A DNA stretch of 47,644 bases from an uncultured Clostridia bacterium (GTDB lineage: Bacteria > Bacillota > Clostridia > TANB77 > CAG-508). Each line of letters opens with the position of its first letter. Position 1 is the first letter of the stretch. A program made the position numbers and the translations under genes. Below the pieces are notes generated by a model. The model worked only from the letters and a program-made list of their open reading frames with translations. It searched no databases and was not told where the DNA came from. The stretch spans positions 1-47,644 of the forward strand of contig CALXAB010000001.1 in assembly GCA_944386175.1 (NCBI GenBank), written 5' to 3'. Below, piece by piece: positions 34,876 to 42,958 of the stretch.

Positions 34876-36048
34876 CTATTTGTTATTTAAAACTTCATCT
34901 ACTAATTTATTCATTTCTTGCATATTAGTATCTTTAATTCTTGATTTTATTGTTACCATAGGTTCTAATACTTTTAAATCTTTCATTTCTTGTAATATAT
35001 TTTTCATACATTTTCCAGCTGATGGTGCCCATGAACCATTTTCTATTATACCTACTGTCCTTTTTTGATAATTTCTTTCTTTTAAACGATTTAAAAATTG
35101 TTCCATTGGTGGAAATAAACCTGCATTATAGCTAGAAGCACAAACAATTAAATCTGAATATCTAAAAGCATCTTCTACCGCTTCTGCCCAATCTTCTGTT
35201 GTTAAATCTGTAACTACTACTTTTTTTGCTCCCTTTTCTTGTAACATTTCAGCCATTTTATTTGCGGCATGTAATGTATTTCCATATATTGAAGCACATG
35301 CTATAAATATTCCTTCTTCTTCTGGTTCATAACTACTCCATGTTTTATATTTATTTATATAATATTCTAGATTTTCTTTTAATATTGGTCCATGCAAAGG
35401 ACAAATCATTTTTATATCTAAAGTAGCAGCTTTTTTTAATAATGCTTGTACTTGTGTACCATATTTTCCAACTATTCCAAAATAATATCTTCTTGCTTCA
35501 CAATCCCATTCTTCCTCAGCATCTAATGCCCCAAATTTACCAAAAGCGTCAGCAGAAAATAGTATTTTTTCAGTTTGTTCATATGTTACCATTACTTCTG
35601 GCCAGTGTACCATTGGTGCCATAAAAAATTGTAATTTATGTTTTCCTATATCTAATATTTCTCCTTCTTTAACTACATATTTTCTATTTGATATATCTAT
35701 ATCATCAAAAAAGTTTGATAATATATTGAATGTAAATGTATTACCTACTATTTTCATATCTGGATATTTTTTAGCTATTAAACCTATATTATATGCATGA
35801 TCTGGCTCCATATGTGATACTATTAAATAGTCTGGTTTTTCTCCTTTTAATGTTTCTTCAATTTTTTGTAACCATTTGTCTGTTAGTTTTTCATCAATTG
35901 TATCTAATATTACATTCTTTTCGTCTTTTATTATATATGAATTGTAACTCATTCCTTTTTCTAATACATATTGACTTTCAAATAGTTTTAAATTTTTATC
36001 ACTTGATCCTATGTGAATTATATCTTTTGATATTGTCATGTCTACCAT
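34876..36048 (-). CDS. Flavodiiron protein (FprA-like oxygen/NO reductase)
   Basis: The 390-residue protein combines a metallo-beta-lactamase-like diiron domain (~1-245) and a flavodoxin domain (~250-390). Diiron ligands are in SHMEPDH (His79, Glu81, Asp83, His84), MVHWPE (His148), SADAFG (Asp167) and PLHGP. FMN binding is in CASIYGNT and NAGLFPPME, GIIENGSWAP. These enzymes reduce O2 to water or NO to N2O and protect anaerobes. No rubredoxin domain is fused, so an external electron donor is needed. AGGAGG lies 7 nt before ATG 36048. It supports an anaerobic lifestyle for the host. Confidence 0.95.
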   Translation of the reverse strand: MVDMTISKDIIHIGSSDKNLKLFESQYVLEKGMSYNSYIIKDEKNVILDTIDEKLTDKWLQKIEETLKGEKPDYLIVSHMEPDHAYNIGLIAKKYPDMKIVGNTFTFNILSNFFDDIDISNRKYVVKEGEILDIGKHKLQFFMAPMVHWPEVMVTYEQTEKILFSADAFGKFGALDAEEEWDCEARRYYFGIVGKYGTQVQALLKKAATLDIKMICPLHGPILKENLEYYINKYKTWSSYEPEEEGIFIACASIYGNTLHAANKMAEMLQEKGAKKVVVTDLTTEDWAEAVEDAFRYSDLIVCASSYNAGLFPPMEQFLNRLKERNYQKRTVGIIENGSWAPSAGKCMKNILQEMKDLKVLEPMVTIKSRIKDTNMQEMNKLVDEVLNNK

Positions 36049-36128
36049 ATTTTTTCCTCCTATTTTTTTATTTTTAGTATTTCCAAAATATTATCACAAA
36101 TGTAGAAATTTTTCAATTTTTTTATATA

Positions 36129-36162
36129 AAAAGCCTGTACCTTTAAAAAGTACAGACTTTTA
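36129..36162 (-). terminator. Terminator after dockerin-protein gene
   Basis: On the minus strand AAAGTCTGTAC pairs with GTACAGGCTTT and runs into T-rich sequence, one hairpin with A-rich flank on the other side too. It closes the sortase-cohesin-dockerin cluster. Confidence 0.75.
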
Positions 36163-36198
36163 TTTATAAATATGAAATTTTTAGGTAAGCTAATTTTA

Positions 36199-39100
36199 TT
36201 ATTTAAGGTTTCCAATAGTTACATTTTGAGCTTCTCCTGGTAACACTATAGTAACTATATCTGAACCCTTGTCTACTGTAATTGTTGCTCCTGTACCATT
36301 TAATCCAAATGAATTAATATATTCGTCAATAGCAATAATTACATTTTGATCTTCTACACCAAATACTGATTTAATTTCATCATCAGTATATTCTTTTAAT
36401 TCTTTTCCATCTATATCTATTGGTGCTAATGTTTGAGCTTTTGCAACTACTGTTGAAGTTTTATCTTCATCAGCTGAAACAGTTACTGTTTTGTCTCCTG
36501 TTAATGCTGGATGTTGAATATCAACTTCTCCATTAGTTACTTCAACTTTCATTTCTGCACTTACATTTACAGTTGGTGCAGTAACTGTAACTTTTCCTCC
36601 AGTTGTTTTGATTGTAATTTTTCCTTTTTGTTCTGAAGTATTATCTGGTGTTCCTTCAAAAATAATACTAGCGTCTCCATCTGTTACATTTTCAAATGTT
36701 AAATCATTTTCTACATTATTTGCAGTTACAGTTAACTCTTTATTATTTGCAGTTATAGTTGTAGCTTCTTTAGTATTAACTATAACTTTATTGATAGTTA
36801 CTTCTGAATTTGCTTCTACATTATATGTTTTATCTCCTGCAACTTCTACACCATTTGTTACAGTTATAGTAGGTTCTTTTTCTTCGATTCCATTTACTTC
36901 ATTTACTGAGTAAATAGCTCCTTCACCTTTTAATACTAATTGATCAAAGTTTCCTTTAATTATTTTAGTAAATCCATTGCTTTCGATTTCTATTGTTGTA
37001 TTTGATAAATCACATTGTGTAAAGTCTCTTTCTGTTTGTTCTGCTACTGAAGCATTACCTTCTAAATTTACAGAAATTGTTGAAGTTTTATCATCTATAG
37101 TTAAAACATCTCCTTCTTTAAGAGCTTTAACAACATTAACAGCTTTTCCTAATTCTGCATAAAGTTGTTCACCATTTTCTGCATTTTCAGTTTTGAATAC
37201 TTCTTTATTTATAACTAATGAAGTACCATCTACTGCGATTTTTCCTGAGTTATTAGTAGCATCTTCTACATTTGAAACTGTTAAATTTTGAATTAATGGT
37301 AATGTTCTTATTTCATCACTATAATCTGATTTTACTTCATTTCCATCTACTGTTGCTATTAATTTAAATGCATATGTATTTAAAGATGTTAAACCATCTA
37401 TAGTAATTTTGTTATCTTTATCAACTGTAACATCTTTTGTAGAATTTAATGTATATCTTGCTTCTGTTTGATCATTATTTGTTTTTACATCATATACTTC
37501 TACTTTGTATGATACTTTTTTATTTGCAATATTTATAGGAGATATTTCAAATGTAACACTTGTTGTTCCTTTTATAGCTGAATCCATTTTAGGAGCTTCT
37601 ACTATGTAGAATTCTTCTGATTTAGCTTCATCTGAACTTAATACAGCTGTTTGGCTTTCTTTTGCATTAAGTTTTACTTTAGCTACATAGATTGTATTTG
37701 GTGTTAGATTTACTTCAACTTTATTTATAAGGTTGCCTTTCTCATCTACATTTTTACCATCTACTGAAATTCCTGAGTCTTCTAATTCTCCTTTTTCATT
37801 AACTGTATATATTTTTATATCATATGAAGCAAAGTCATCTTTACTATATGAATTTGTCCAAGATAGAACTACTTTTCCATCTTCTCCATTTTCAAATTTT
37901 ACATTTTCTACAGGATTTAATTTTGTTACAGTAACTTCTTCTGATTCTACTGCTGCTGAATTTTTAGTTGATCCATCTTTAGCTCCTTTTACAACAACTG
38001 AAACTTTATATGTTCCTGCTGTTTTCATTTCTTCTTCAAAACCTTTTGTTAAATCTGTTGTTTCTTCTTCTGCTATAGCTACACCATCTCTATATAGTGT
38101 AACAATATATGTTTTATCTGCTTCTTTTTGTTCCCAACTAAAATCTGTTTCTCCAGCTTTTAAGTCTGGTGCTTCGATTTTGTCTACAGCTTTTTCTGTT
38201 GATACAGAAGTACTATCACTTGTTATAACAGCTTCTTTAATTTCAGATTTTGAGCCATATTTATTTTCTACAACGTAGAATATTTTATATGCTGTACCTG
38301 TTGCAAGATCTTGAGAAATAACTGCATTTTCTAATTTTCCATTTTCTACATTTATAGAATTTGTTAATTCTTCTTCTGTTGCTGTTTCACTTCCATTAAC
38401 TATAGGTTTAACAATATAATTTACTTTTGTTATATCACTTTCACCGCATTTTTCTAAAGAAAGTGTTGCTTCTTTTGTACTTGTACGGTTAGTTGAGACT
38501 TTTGCAACATTTGGAGTTACTGTATTTTTTTCTACATTTAATGTAGCAACAATTGTTTCTCCATCATATAAATTAATTGTTATAGTTCCGTCAGGTAGAT
38601 CACTTAAATCTTCTAATTGTAATCCATCAACAAAATCTGTATGTGCTGGTATTGTAATTTCCTCATTTACTAATTCTAATTTATTTCCATCTTTGTCAGA
38701 TATTTCAAGCTTTAACTTTGCTTCTTCATCTAATGTTTCTTTTAAAGAAATATTTAATTTAGCATCAGAAGAATTTTTATTGTTTATATATGCACTATCT
38801 TTTAAAGATATTGTATAATTTGATTCTTGTATAACTTCTTCTTTTTCTGGTAATTCATTTATAACTGAATTACCAAAATCTCCCATATCTACAGCATATT
38901 TTCTTATTGCTAAAGCATCTAATGCGTTAACATTTCCATCATTTATTACATCAGCACTTTCTCTTTGTACATCATTTAAAGAAACGTTAGCATCACCTAC
39001 AGTATTTTTTTGTATTTGTAATGCATCTAATGATGTTATTTTTCCATCTCCATCTACATCACCATATACTATTACTGTATATTCTGTTCCATCTGTAGTA

Positions 39101-39402
39101 GTAAATTTGTCCCCTGTACATACTACTGTTTCTAATGATGGTATTGCTGTACCATTTATAGTACTTACTTTACCTTCAAATAAATCACTTTCTACAAGGT
39201 CTTTTACTGTTACTACATCATCTTTATTTGCTAATACAAATGGTACTACAGTTTTACCTTGTACTAATTTTCTATATATTGCTACTGGATTTGTTTCATA
39301 GTCTGGTGTTGTATTTGCTAATGCTTTATTAATACCAAAACTACTTGTAACTAACATTCCAGCTAATGCGATTGATGATACTATTTTTAATTTTTTATTC
39401 AA
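36199..39402 (-). CDS. Secreted 1067-residue beta-rich protein with N-terminal dockerin
   Basis: A classical signal peptide (MNKKLKIVSSIALAGMLVTS, cleavage after KALA ~29) is followed at ~110-172 by a type I dockerin-like pair of F-hand loops. Loop 1 is DVDGDGKITSLD (115-126), with Asp at 1, 3, 5, 12. Loop 2 is DVINDGNVNALD (151-162), with Ile153 where Asn/Asp is usual. Each is followed by A-L-x-I-x-K helices. The rest is a stalk of fibronectin-III/Ig-like modules (~200-720), ending in a repetitive beta region. No catalytic domain, SLH or LPXTG motif is seen. It starts at TTG 39402 behind GGGAGG. It is the last gene of the sortase-cohesin cluster, so attachment through the cohesin is likely. 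Confidence 0.82.
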   Translation of the reverse strand: MNKKLKIVSSIALAGMLVTSSFGINKALANTTPDYETNPVAIYRKLVQGKTVVPFVLANKDDVVTVKDLVESDLFEGKVSTINGTAIPSLETVVCTGDKFTTTDGTEYTVIVYGDVDGDGKITSLDALQIQKNTVGDANVSLNDVQRESADVINDGNVNALDALAIRKYAVDMGDFGNSVINELPEKEEVIQESNYTISLKDSAYINNKNSSDAKLNISLKETLDEEAKLKLEISDKDGNKLELVNEEITIPAHTDFVDGLQLEDLSDLPDGTITINLYDGETIVATLNVEKNTVTPNVAKVSTNRTSTKEATLSLEKCGESDITKVNYIVKPIVNGSETATEEELTNSINVENGKLENAVISQDLATGTAYKIFYVVENKYGSKSEIKEAVITSDSTSVSTEKAVDKIEAPDLKAGETDFSWEQKEADKTYIVTLYRDGVAIAEEETTDLTKGFEEEMKTAGTYKVSVVVKGAKDGSTKNSAAVESEEVTVTKLNPVENVKFENGEDGKVVLSWTNSYSKDDFASYDIKIYTVNEKGELEDSGISVDGKNVDEKGNLINKVEVNLTPNTIYVAKVKLNAKESQTAVLSSDEAKSEEFYIVEAPKMDSAIKGTTSVTFEISPINIANKKVSYKVEVYDVKTNNDQTEARYTLNSTKDVTVDKDNKITIDGLTSLNTYAFKLIATVDGNEVKSDYSDEIRTLPLIQNLTVSNVEDATNNSGKIAVDGTSLVINKEVFKTENAENGEQLYAELGKAVNVVKALKEGDVLTIDDKTSTISVNLEGNASVAEQTERDFTQCDLSNTTIEIESNGFTKIIKGNFDQLVLKGEGAIYSVNEVNGIEEKEPTITVTNGVEVAGDKTYNVEANSEVTINKVIVNTKEATTITANNKELTVTANNVENDLTFENVTDGDASIIFEGTPDNTSEQKGKITIKTTGGKVTVTAPTVNVSAEMKVEVTNGEVDIQHPALTGDKTVTVSADEDKTSTVVAKAQTLAPIDIDGKELKEYTDDEIKSVFGVEDQNVIIAIDEYINSFGLNGTGATITVDKGSDIVTIVLPGEAQNVTIGNLK

Positions 39403-39435
39403 CTTTTTTTCCTCCCTTAAATTATGAATTTTGTA

Positions 39436-40125
39436 TTATTTTCTTATTTTTCTAATTACTAAAACTCCTGCTATTGCAACTACTGCAACTACACCTGCTA
39501 TTTGGAATACTGTTATTCCTGTTTGAGGTAATTTTGTTATAACATTTCCATGTTCATCAACTATTTGTGATTCTGAATTTGCTTGGCTTCCAGCTTGTTC
39601 GTTGTTTTCTGTAGCTCCTGTATTTGGATTCTCTGGTTCTTCTGGAGTTACTGGAGTTTCTTGATCTCCTGGATTTTCTGGTTCTTGAGCTGGTTCTACA
39701 ACTTTTACAGTTACATTATCCACATCAAATGTTTCTCCACTTTCTGTAACTAATCCACTAGCTGTGAATGTTGCACCTTCTGTATTTTCTTTAGCTATAA
39801 ATGTATATGTTACTGCTTTTGTTGATGCCATTGCATTTGATGCTGATAATCTTACTACACCAGCTTCTGAATCATTTACTGTCATAGCTCCTTGTCCTAA
39901 AGTAGAATTAATTGATCCTTTTACATATTCAAAACTATTTGCATCATAATTTAATACTAAATCTACTGCTTGTGTTTCTTTGTCTAAATTAACAGTTACT
40001 GTTATTTGTTCTCCTTTTGCAACCTCTGTATTACTTGCATTTATTGTAGCTGCCATTACTTGGCTTGCCATTATTCCTATCATTATTATTAATGTTATTA
40101 AAATTCCTATTATTTTGTTTTTCAT
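39436..40125 (-). CDS. Sortase-anchored single-cohesin protein
   Basis: From ATG 40125 the product is 229 residues: signal peptide (~1-25, ending VMA), one cohesin-like beta-sandwich (~26-143: ATINASNTEVAKGEQITVTV, LVLNYDANSFEYVKG, VVRLSASNAMAS), and a Pro/Glu-rich wall-spanning linker. The sortase signal LPQTG (199-203), a membrane helix and a basic tail (RKIRK) follow. An upstream in-frame GTG at 40134 is too close to its ribosome binding site. A single-cohesin anchoring scaffoldin is the natural reading: bound to peptidoglycan by sortase and holding a dockerin protein. The sortase is encoded 71 nt upstream and a dockerin protein 33 nt downstream, all on the same strand. Confidence 0.8.
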   Translation of the reverse strand: MKNKIIGILITLIIMIGIMASQVMAATINASNTEVAKGEQITVTVNLDKETQAVDLVLNYDANSFEYVKGSINSTLGQGAMTVNDSEAGVVRLSASNAMASTKAVTYTFIAKENTEGATFTASGLVTESGETFDVDNVTVKVVEPAQEPENPGDQETPVTPEEPENPNTGATENNEQAGSQANSESQIVDEHGNVITKLPQTGITVFQIAGVVAVVAIAGVLVIRKIRK

Positions 40126-40195
40126 TTTTTTCACTTTCCTTTCTTACTTTTATAATCTTATGTACTTTACTAATACATTTTTTATGCCTTTGGCA

Positions 40196-40834
40196 TTATA
40201 TTTCTTTTGCCTTACATATAAGTCTAGTTAATCCCCCAGGATTACATGTTATTAGAGTTACTTCTTTTTTTCCATCTTGGTTTTGATTTAAACAAGATAA
40301 ATCTTCTGGTTCACAAGTATATTTATCATATATTTTATAATCTACTCTTTCTTTAGTTTCTCTTGTAATTATATAAAATTCATCTCCTACATTCATTTCA
40401 TCTAATCTTTTTAAAATATTATTGTAATTATGACCGCAAATACAAAAATTCCCAGTTTCATTTATTTTTGGTCCATAAAATTTAGTTACCCCTAATTTTA
40501 GTGATTCATCTTCAGTCTTGTATAATATATTTTGTCTCACATTAATTTTTTCAAGTACTAATTGCCCTAAAACATCATATCCACCTAATTGCTCAGGAAT
40601 ATCAACATTTTCATATTTTTTTGTATCTTGATTAGTTGATATATTAGTATCTTGTTTTAATGTATTTGTATCTAAATTAGAAATTACCTCTTCTTCTTTA
40701 TGATTAGATTGACTTTTAAAACTCGTAAGTAGCACTATTAATGCAACAATTACAAAAATTACTAAAAAAACCTTCTTTTTATTTATCTTCTTTTTGATCA
40801 TTCTTTTCCCTTGATGATATATAACTCTTTTCAC
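40196..40834 (-). CDS. Sortase (class D-like transpeptidase)
   Basis: The 212-residue product has an N-terminal membrane anchor (~20-38) and a C-terminal sortase domain. Catalytic residues are His135 (ICGHNYN), Cys197 (VTLITCNPG) and Arg204 (GLTRLICKAK). The sortase joins LPXTG proteins to the cell wall; the LPQTG-bearing cohesin protein next door is the evident substrate. The start is GTG 40834 behind AGGAGGAG. The class is a guess from length and the TLITC motif; a class B or E type is possible. First gene of the surface cluster. Confidence 0.9.
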   Translation of the reverse strand: MKRVIYHQGKRMIKKKINKKKVFLVIFVIVALIVLLTSFKSQSNHKEEEVISNLDTNTLKQDTNISTNQDTKKYENVDIPEQLGGYDVLGQLVLEKINVRQNILYKTEDESLKLGVTKFYGPKINETGNFCICGHNYNNILKRLDEMNVGDEFYIITRETKERVDYKIYDKYTCEPEDLSCLNQNQDGKKEVTLITCNPGGLTRLICKAKEI

Positions 40835-40907
40835 ATCTTCTCCTCCTTCACCTCCTTATTTTTCAAAAATGTATTTATTTTCTTACTATATTTATAGTCA
40901 AGAAATT

Positions 40908-41019
40908 GATAAAACAGCTTCTTTCCTGAAACATTTAAGAGCTGTTTTATCTATAATTCTTATTTCTTCTTTAATCTGTTTCAGGTTATTCGTTTTATAT
41001 TTTAACCTAATTTAGGTTA
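40908..41019. promoter_or_regulatory. Palindromes in the sortase/XRE divergent region
   Basis: GATAAAACAGCT (40908-40919) is inverted at 40940-40951 (20-nt loop). CCTGAAAC (40925-40932) is inverted as GTTTCAGG (40978-40985). TAACCTAA-T-TTAGGTTA (41003-41019) is a perfect 17-nt palindrome. They lie between the XRE gene (+) and the sortase operon (-), so they are candidate operators or leader hairpins. The rest of 40835-41177 is AT-rich with no gene. Confidence 0.5.
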
Positions 41020-41177
41020 GAAGTCAATAGTAATTTTTAGATATTTTAAAATATTTTTATAAAATATGTTTTTAGCTTATTTTAATGCACTTTTCACATT
41101 TTTTACAAAAGAATATCCTCAAATATTTTTAAAAATAACTCAAATTGGGAAGCATAATTCAAAGGAGGAAATAAACA

Positions 41178-41447
41178 ATGAATAATAACAAATATGAAAA
41201 ATCTTATAATAGAATAAGATCATTACGAGAAGATAACGATTTAACCCAACAAAAAGTTGCTACTATATTAAACATGTCTCAAACGGGTTATTCCAAATAT
41301 GAAACTGGCGAGAATGATATTCCTACAAAAATTTTGATTAATTTAGCCTTCTACTATAATACATCTATAGATTATTTACTTGGAATAACTGATATACAAA
41401 AGCCATATGCTCGTTCAAAAGATTTTAATTTACAAGATAATAAATAG
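41178..41447 (+). CDS. XRE-family helix-turn-helix regulator
   Basis: The 89-residue product is a HTH_3 domain: IRSLREDNDLTQQKVATILN, then MSQTGYSKYETGENDIPTK and LINLAFYYNTSIDYLLG. It is a small repressor-like protein without an effector domain. AAAGGAGG precedes ATG 41178. It is divergent from the sortase-cohesin-dockerin cluster across a palindrome-rich 343-nt gap, so it may control that cluster, though this is inferred only from position. Confidence 0.9.
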   Translation: MNNNKYEKSYNRIRSLREDNDLTQQKVATILNMSQTGYSKYETGENDIPTKILINLAFYYNTSIDYLLGITDIQKPYARSKDFNLQDNK

Positions 41448-41565
41448 TTATAATTATAAATTTTATTTTACTTTTATAATTCTAACTTAAACCATAAATA
41501 ACTAATGAAATAGATTATTATAATAAAAAATAATAAAAATAAATATAAAAAGTTACGAAAATAAA

Positions 41566-41620
41566 AAATATCTAATAAGTTAGAATATTAAAATTCTAAA
41601 ATTCTCTTATCAGATATTTT
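41566..41620. terminator. Terminator between XRE gene and convergent VTT gene
   Basis: AATATCT and ATAAG on the left pair with CTTAT and AGATATT on the right, followed by TTTTTTT. It serves the + strand XRE gene. Confidence 0.6.
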
Positions 41621-41639
41621 TTTAATGTTTTTTATAATT

Positions 41640-41679
41640 TTCTCTAGCATTCTCTAGTTCTGTCTAGTTTTCTCTAGTT
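41640..41679. repeat. Four 10-nt tandem repeats (TTCTCTAGTT type)
   Basis: TTCTCTAGCA, TTCTCTAGTT, CTGTCTAGTT, TTCTCTAGTT follow one another exactly in 10-nt steps at 41640, 41650, 41660 and 41670. The period is about one DNA helix turn. It lies in the 3' region between convergent genes. Confidence 0.85.
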
Positions 41680-41715
41680 TTTATAATTATAAATTTTTAC
41701 TAAGTATTAGAATAA

Positions 41716-42435
41716 TTATTTTTTCATTGTGTCTAAGACTTGTCTTGTTGTATTTGACTTATCAAATTTATTTACTAGAAAAATAACTATTCCTATTATA
41801 ACAAATGTTACTACATATATCATTATACTAAAAATCCAGTCTCCTGATACAATATTTTCACCAGCAAAAGTTGAAGATACTACTGATGGTAATCTTGCAA
41901 AAGTTGAAATCAATATAAATCTTAAAGGTTTTATAGGTAATAATCCTCCTATATATACTAAAAGATCTTTTGGGGTTCCTGGTATTAAAAACAATATTAA
42001 CATTATAAATTCGATTTTTTCTGTATTTTTCATAAGTTTGCTATTTTCTAATTTTTCTATTTGTTTTTTGTTACAAAACTCATATACAAATTTTCTTCCA
42101 AGCTTTCTTACCATAAATATGATTAAAGTTGTTAAAATAGCAACAGAAGCGGTGATAAAAATTGTTCCTCCAATCCCTCCATAACACATGCCTGCCAATA
42201 CTTCTATTGGCTCTCCAGGAATTATAATTAAAAAAATTTGCGCAAATTGTATGCCAAATAACATTAATAATCCTAAAAAACCTAAACTGTCTATTTTTTC
42301 TTTAAATTCTAGTTGTCCTTCTGGAGTGCTTAAATTTATTACTATTGGAAATAAATATACTATTATAGCTATACATATTGCTAATGCTATCACTGCTAAT
42401 AAAATTTTAAAAATTGTTGTTCTATTTATCTTCAT
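41716..42435 (-). CDS. VTT/SNARE-associated (TVP38/DedA-like) membrane protein
   Basis: From ATG 42435 the product is 239 residues with about five to six membrane segments. The VTT-domain core is visible: IPGEPIEVLAGMCYGGIGG, the helix VAILTTLIIFMVRKLGRKFV, LILFLIPGTPKDLLVYIGGL and FARLPSVVSSTFAGE. Family members (YdjX/TVP38) are proposed scramblases or transporters of lipid or undecaprenyl carriers; the substrate here is unknown. AAAGGA 9 nt upstream supports ATG 42435. A longer frame to 42489 only reads into the neighbouring repeat. Convergent with the XRE gene and downstream of the 503-bp repeat. Confidence 0.85.
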   Translation of the reverse strand: MKINRTTIFKILLAVIALAICIAIIVYLFPIVINLSTPEGQLEFKEKIDSLGFLGLLMLFGIQFAQIFLIIIPGEPIEVLAGMCYGGIGGTIFITASVAILTTLIIFMVRKLGRKFVYEFCNKKQIEKLENSKLMKNTEKIEFIMLILFLIPGTPKDLLVYIGGLLPIKPLRFILISTFARLPSVVSSTFAGENIVSGDWIFSIMIYVVTFVIIGIVIFLVNKFDKSNTTRQVLDTMKK

Positions 42436-42513
42436 AAATTCATATCCTTTCTTAGGGGACGTTCCTTTAATCCCTAAAATCAGGGACAATGGGGACGGAC
42501 CTCTTGAAAATTA

Positions 42514-42540
42514 CCAATTTAGGGACGTGTCCAAAATTGG
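42514..42540. repeat. 27-nt palindromic box, copy 1
   Basis: CCAATTTAGGGACGTGTCC followed by AAAATTGG. It recurs at 46933-46959 with two base changes and the same flanks (TA before, AATTTTG after). Confidence 0.85.
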
Positions 42541-42595
42541 AATTTTGATTTTATAATACCTTTTTACAATAAAAAATGCTTAATTTCATATTGTA

Positions 42596-42900
42596 GAACA
42601 ATAGCGGGCTTTTTTTACATTTTCTCTGTTTATAACATTTCAAAGCCCGCGTTATTGTTCGTGCGCCAAATTTTACTTTAGTAAAATTTGTGTGCATTTA
42701 TTAGAGCGAAGCGATGTTCTTGAATAGGAAAAACTCGATTTTTCCTATTCAAGAACAAATCGGAAAGCCTTAACATTTGTACAACTTTTAACATTCATCT
42801 TAGGCTTTCCGTAAATTTGTTCTTGCGCCAATTTTACATATGTAAAATTGTGTGCATCCGTTGTGCGAAGCATTTTTTATACAATAGGAAAGGGTAATTT
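42596..42900. repeat. Two tandem fold-back modules with conserved tail and variable stems
   Basis: Module A stem: GAACAATAGCGGGCTTT (42596-42612) with 42642-42660. Module B stem: GAACAAATCGGAAAGCCT (42753-42770) with 42802-42822. Both stems have an unpaired 2-3-nt bulge at the same place and ~30-nt loops. Each is followed by the same tail: TGCGCCAA, a TTTTAC...GTAAAA hairpin, TGTGTGCAT, GCGAAGC. Then come hairpins: a GTTCTTGAATAGGAAAAA stem (42716-42755) after A, and a shortened GGAAA/TTTCC version after B. Confidence 0.8.
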
Positions 42901-42958
42901 TCCAGAGGTCCGTCCCCATTGTCCCTAATTTTAGGGATTAAAGGAACGTCCCCTAGTA

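Larger units (their letters stand above)
42453..42955. mobile_element. 503-bp MITE-like element with 52-bp terminal inverted repeats
   Basis: 42453-42504 is inverted at 42904-42955 with one mismatch. The ends carry the same GGGGACGTTCCT and GGGGACGGACCT boxes as the element after prfB and the repeat at base 1-78. The interior holds a 27-nt palindromic box (42514-42540) and two tandem fold-back modules (42596-42752 and 42753-42900). An outer pairing AAAAAATGCTT (42571-42581) / AAGCATTTTTT (42868-42878) encloses them. No ORF for a transposase. It fills the gap between the permease stop and the VTT gene start. Confidence 0.82.

Noticed and set aside
37733-38278. Long plus-strand ORF inside the dockerin-protein gene
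   Set aside because: It is antisense to a strongly supported coding frame, has a Ser/Thr/Phe-rich composition typical of a shadow, and has no ribosome binding site.
41729-42184. Plus-strand ORF opposite the VTT gene
   Set aside because: It is the complementary shadow of membrane-helix codons with no ribosome binding site or homology signal.
42436-42489. N-terminal extension of the VTT protein
   Set aside because: The extra codons read only through the repeat end; ATG 42435 has a proper ribosome binding site and the family-like start.
42453-42955. Insertion sequence with its own transposase
   Set aside because: No ORF of useful length exists between the inverted termini; any mobility would depend on an enzyme elsewhere.
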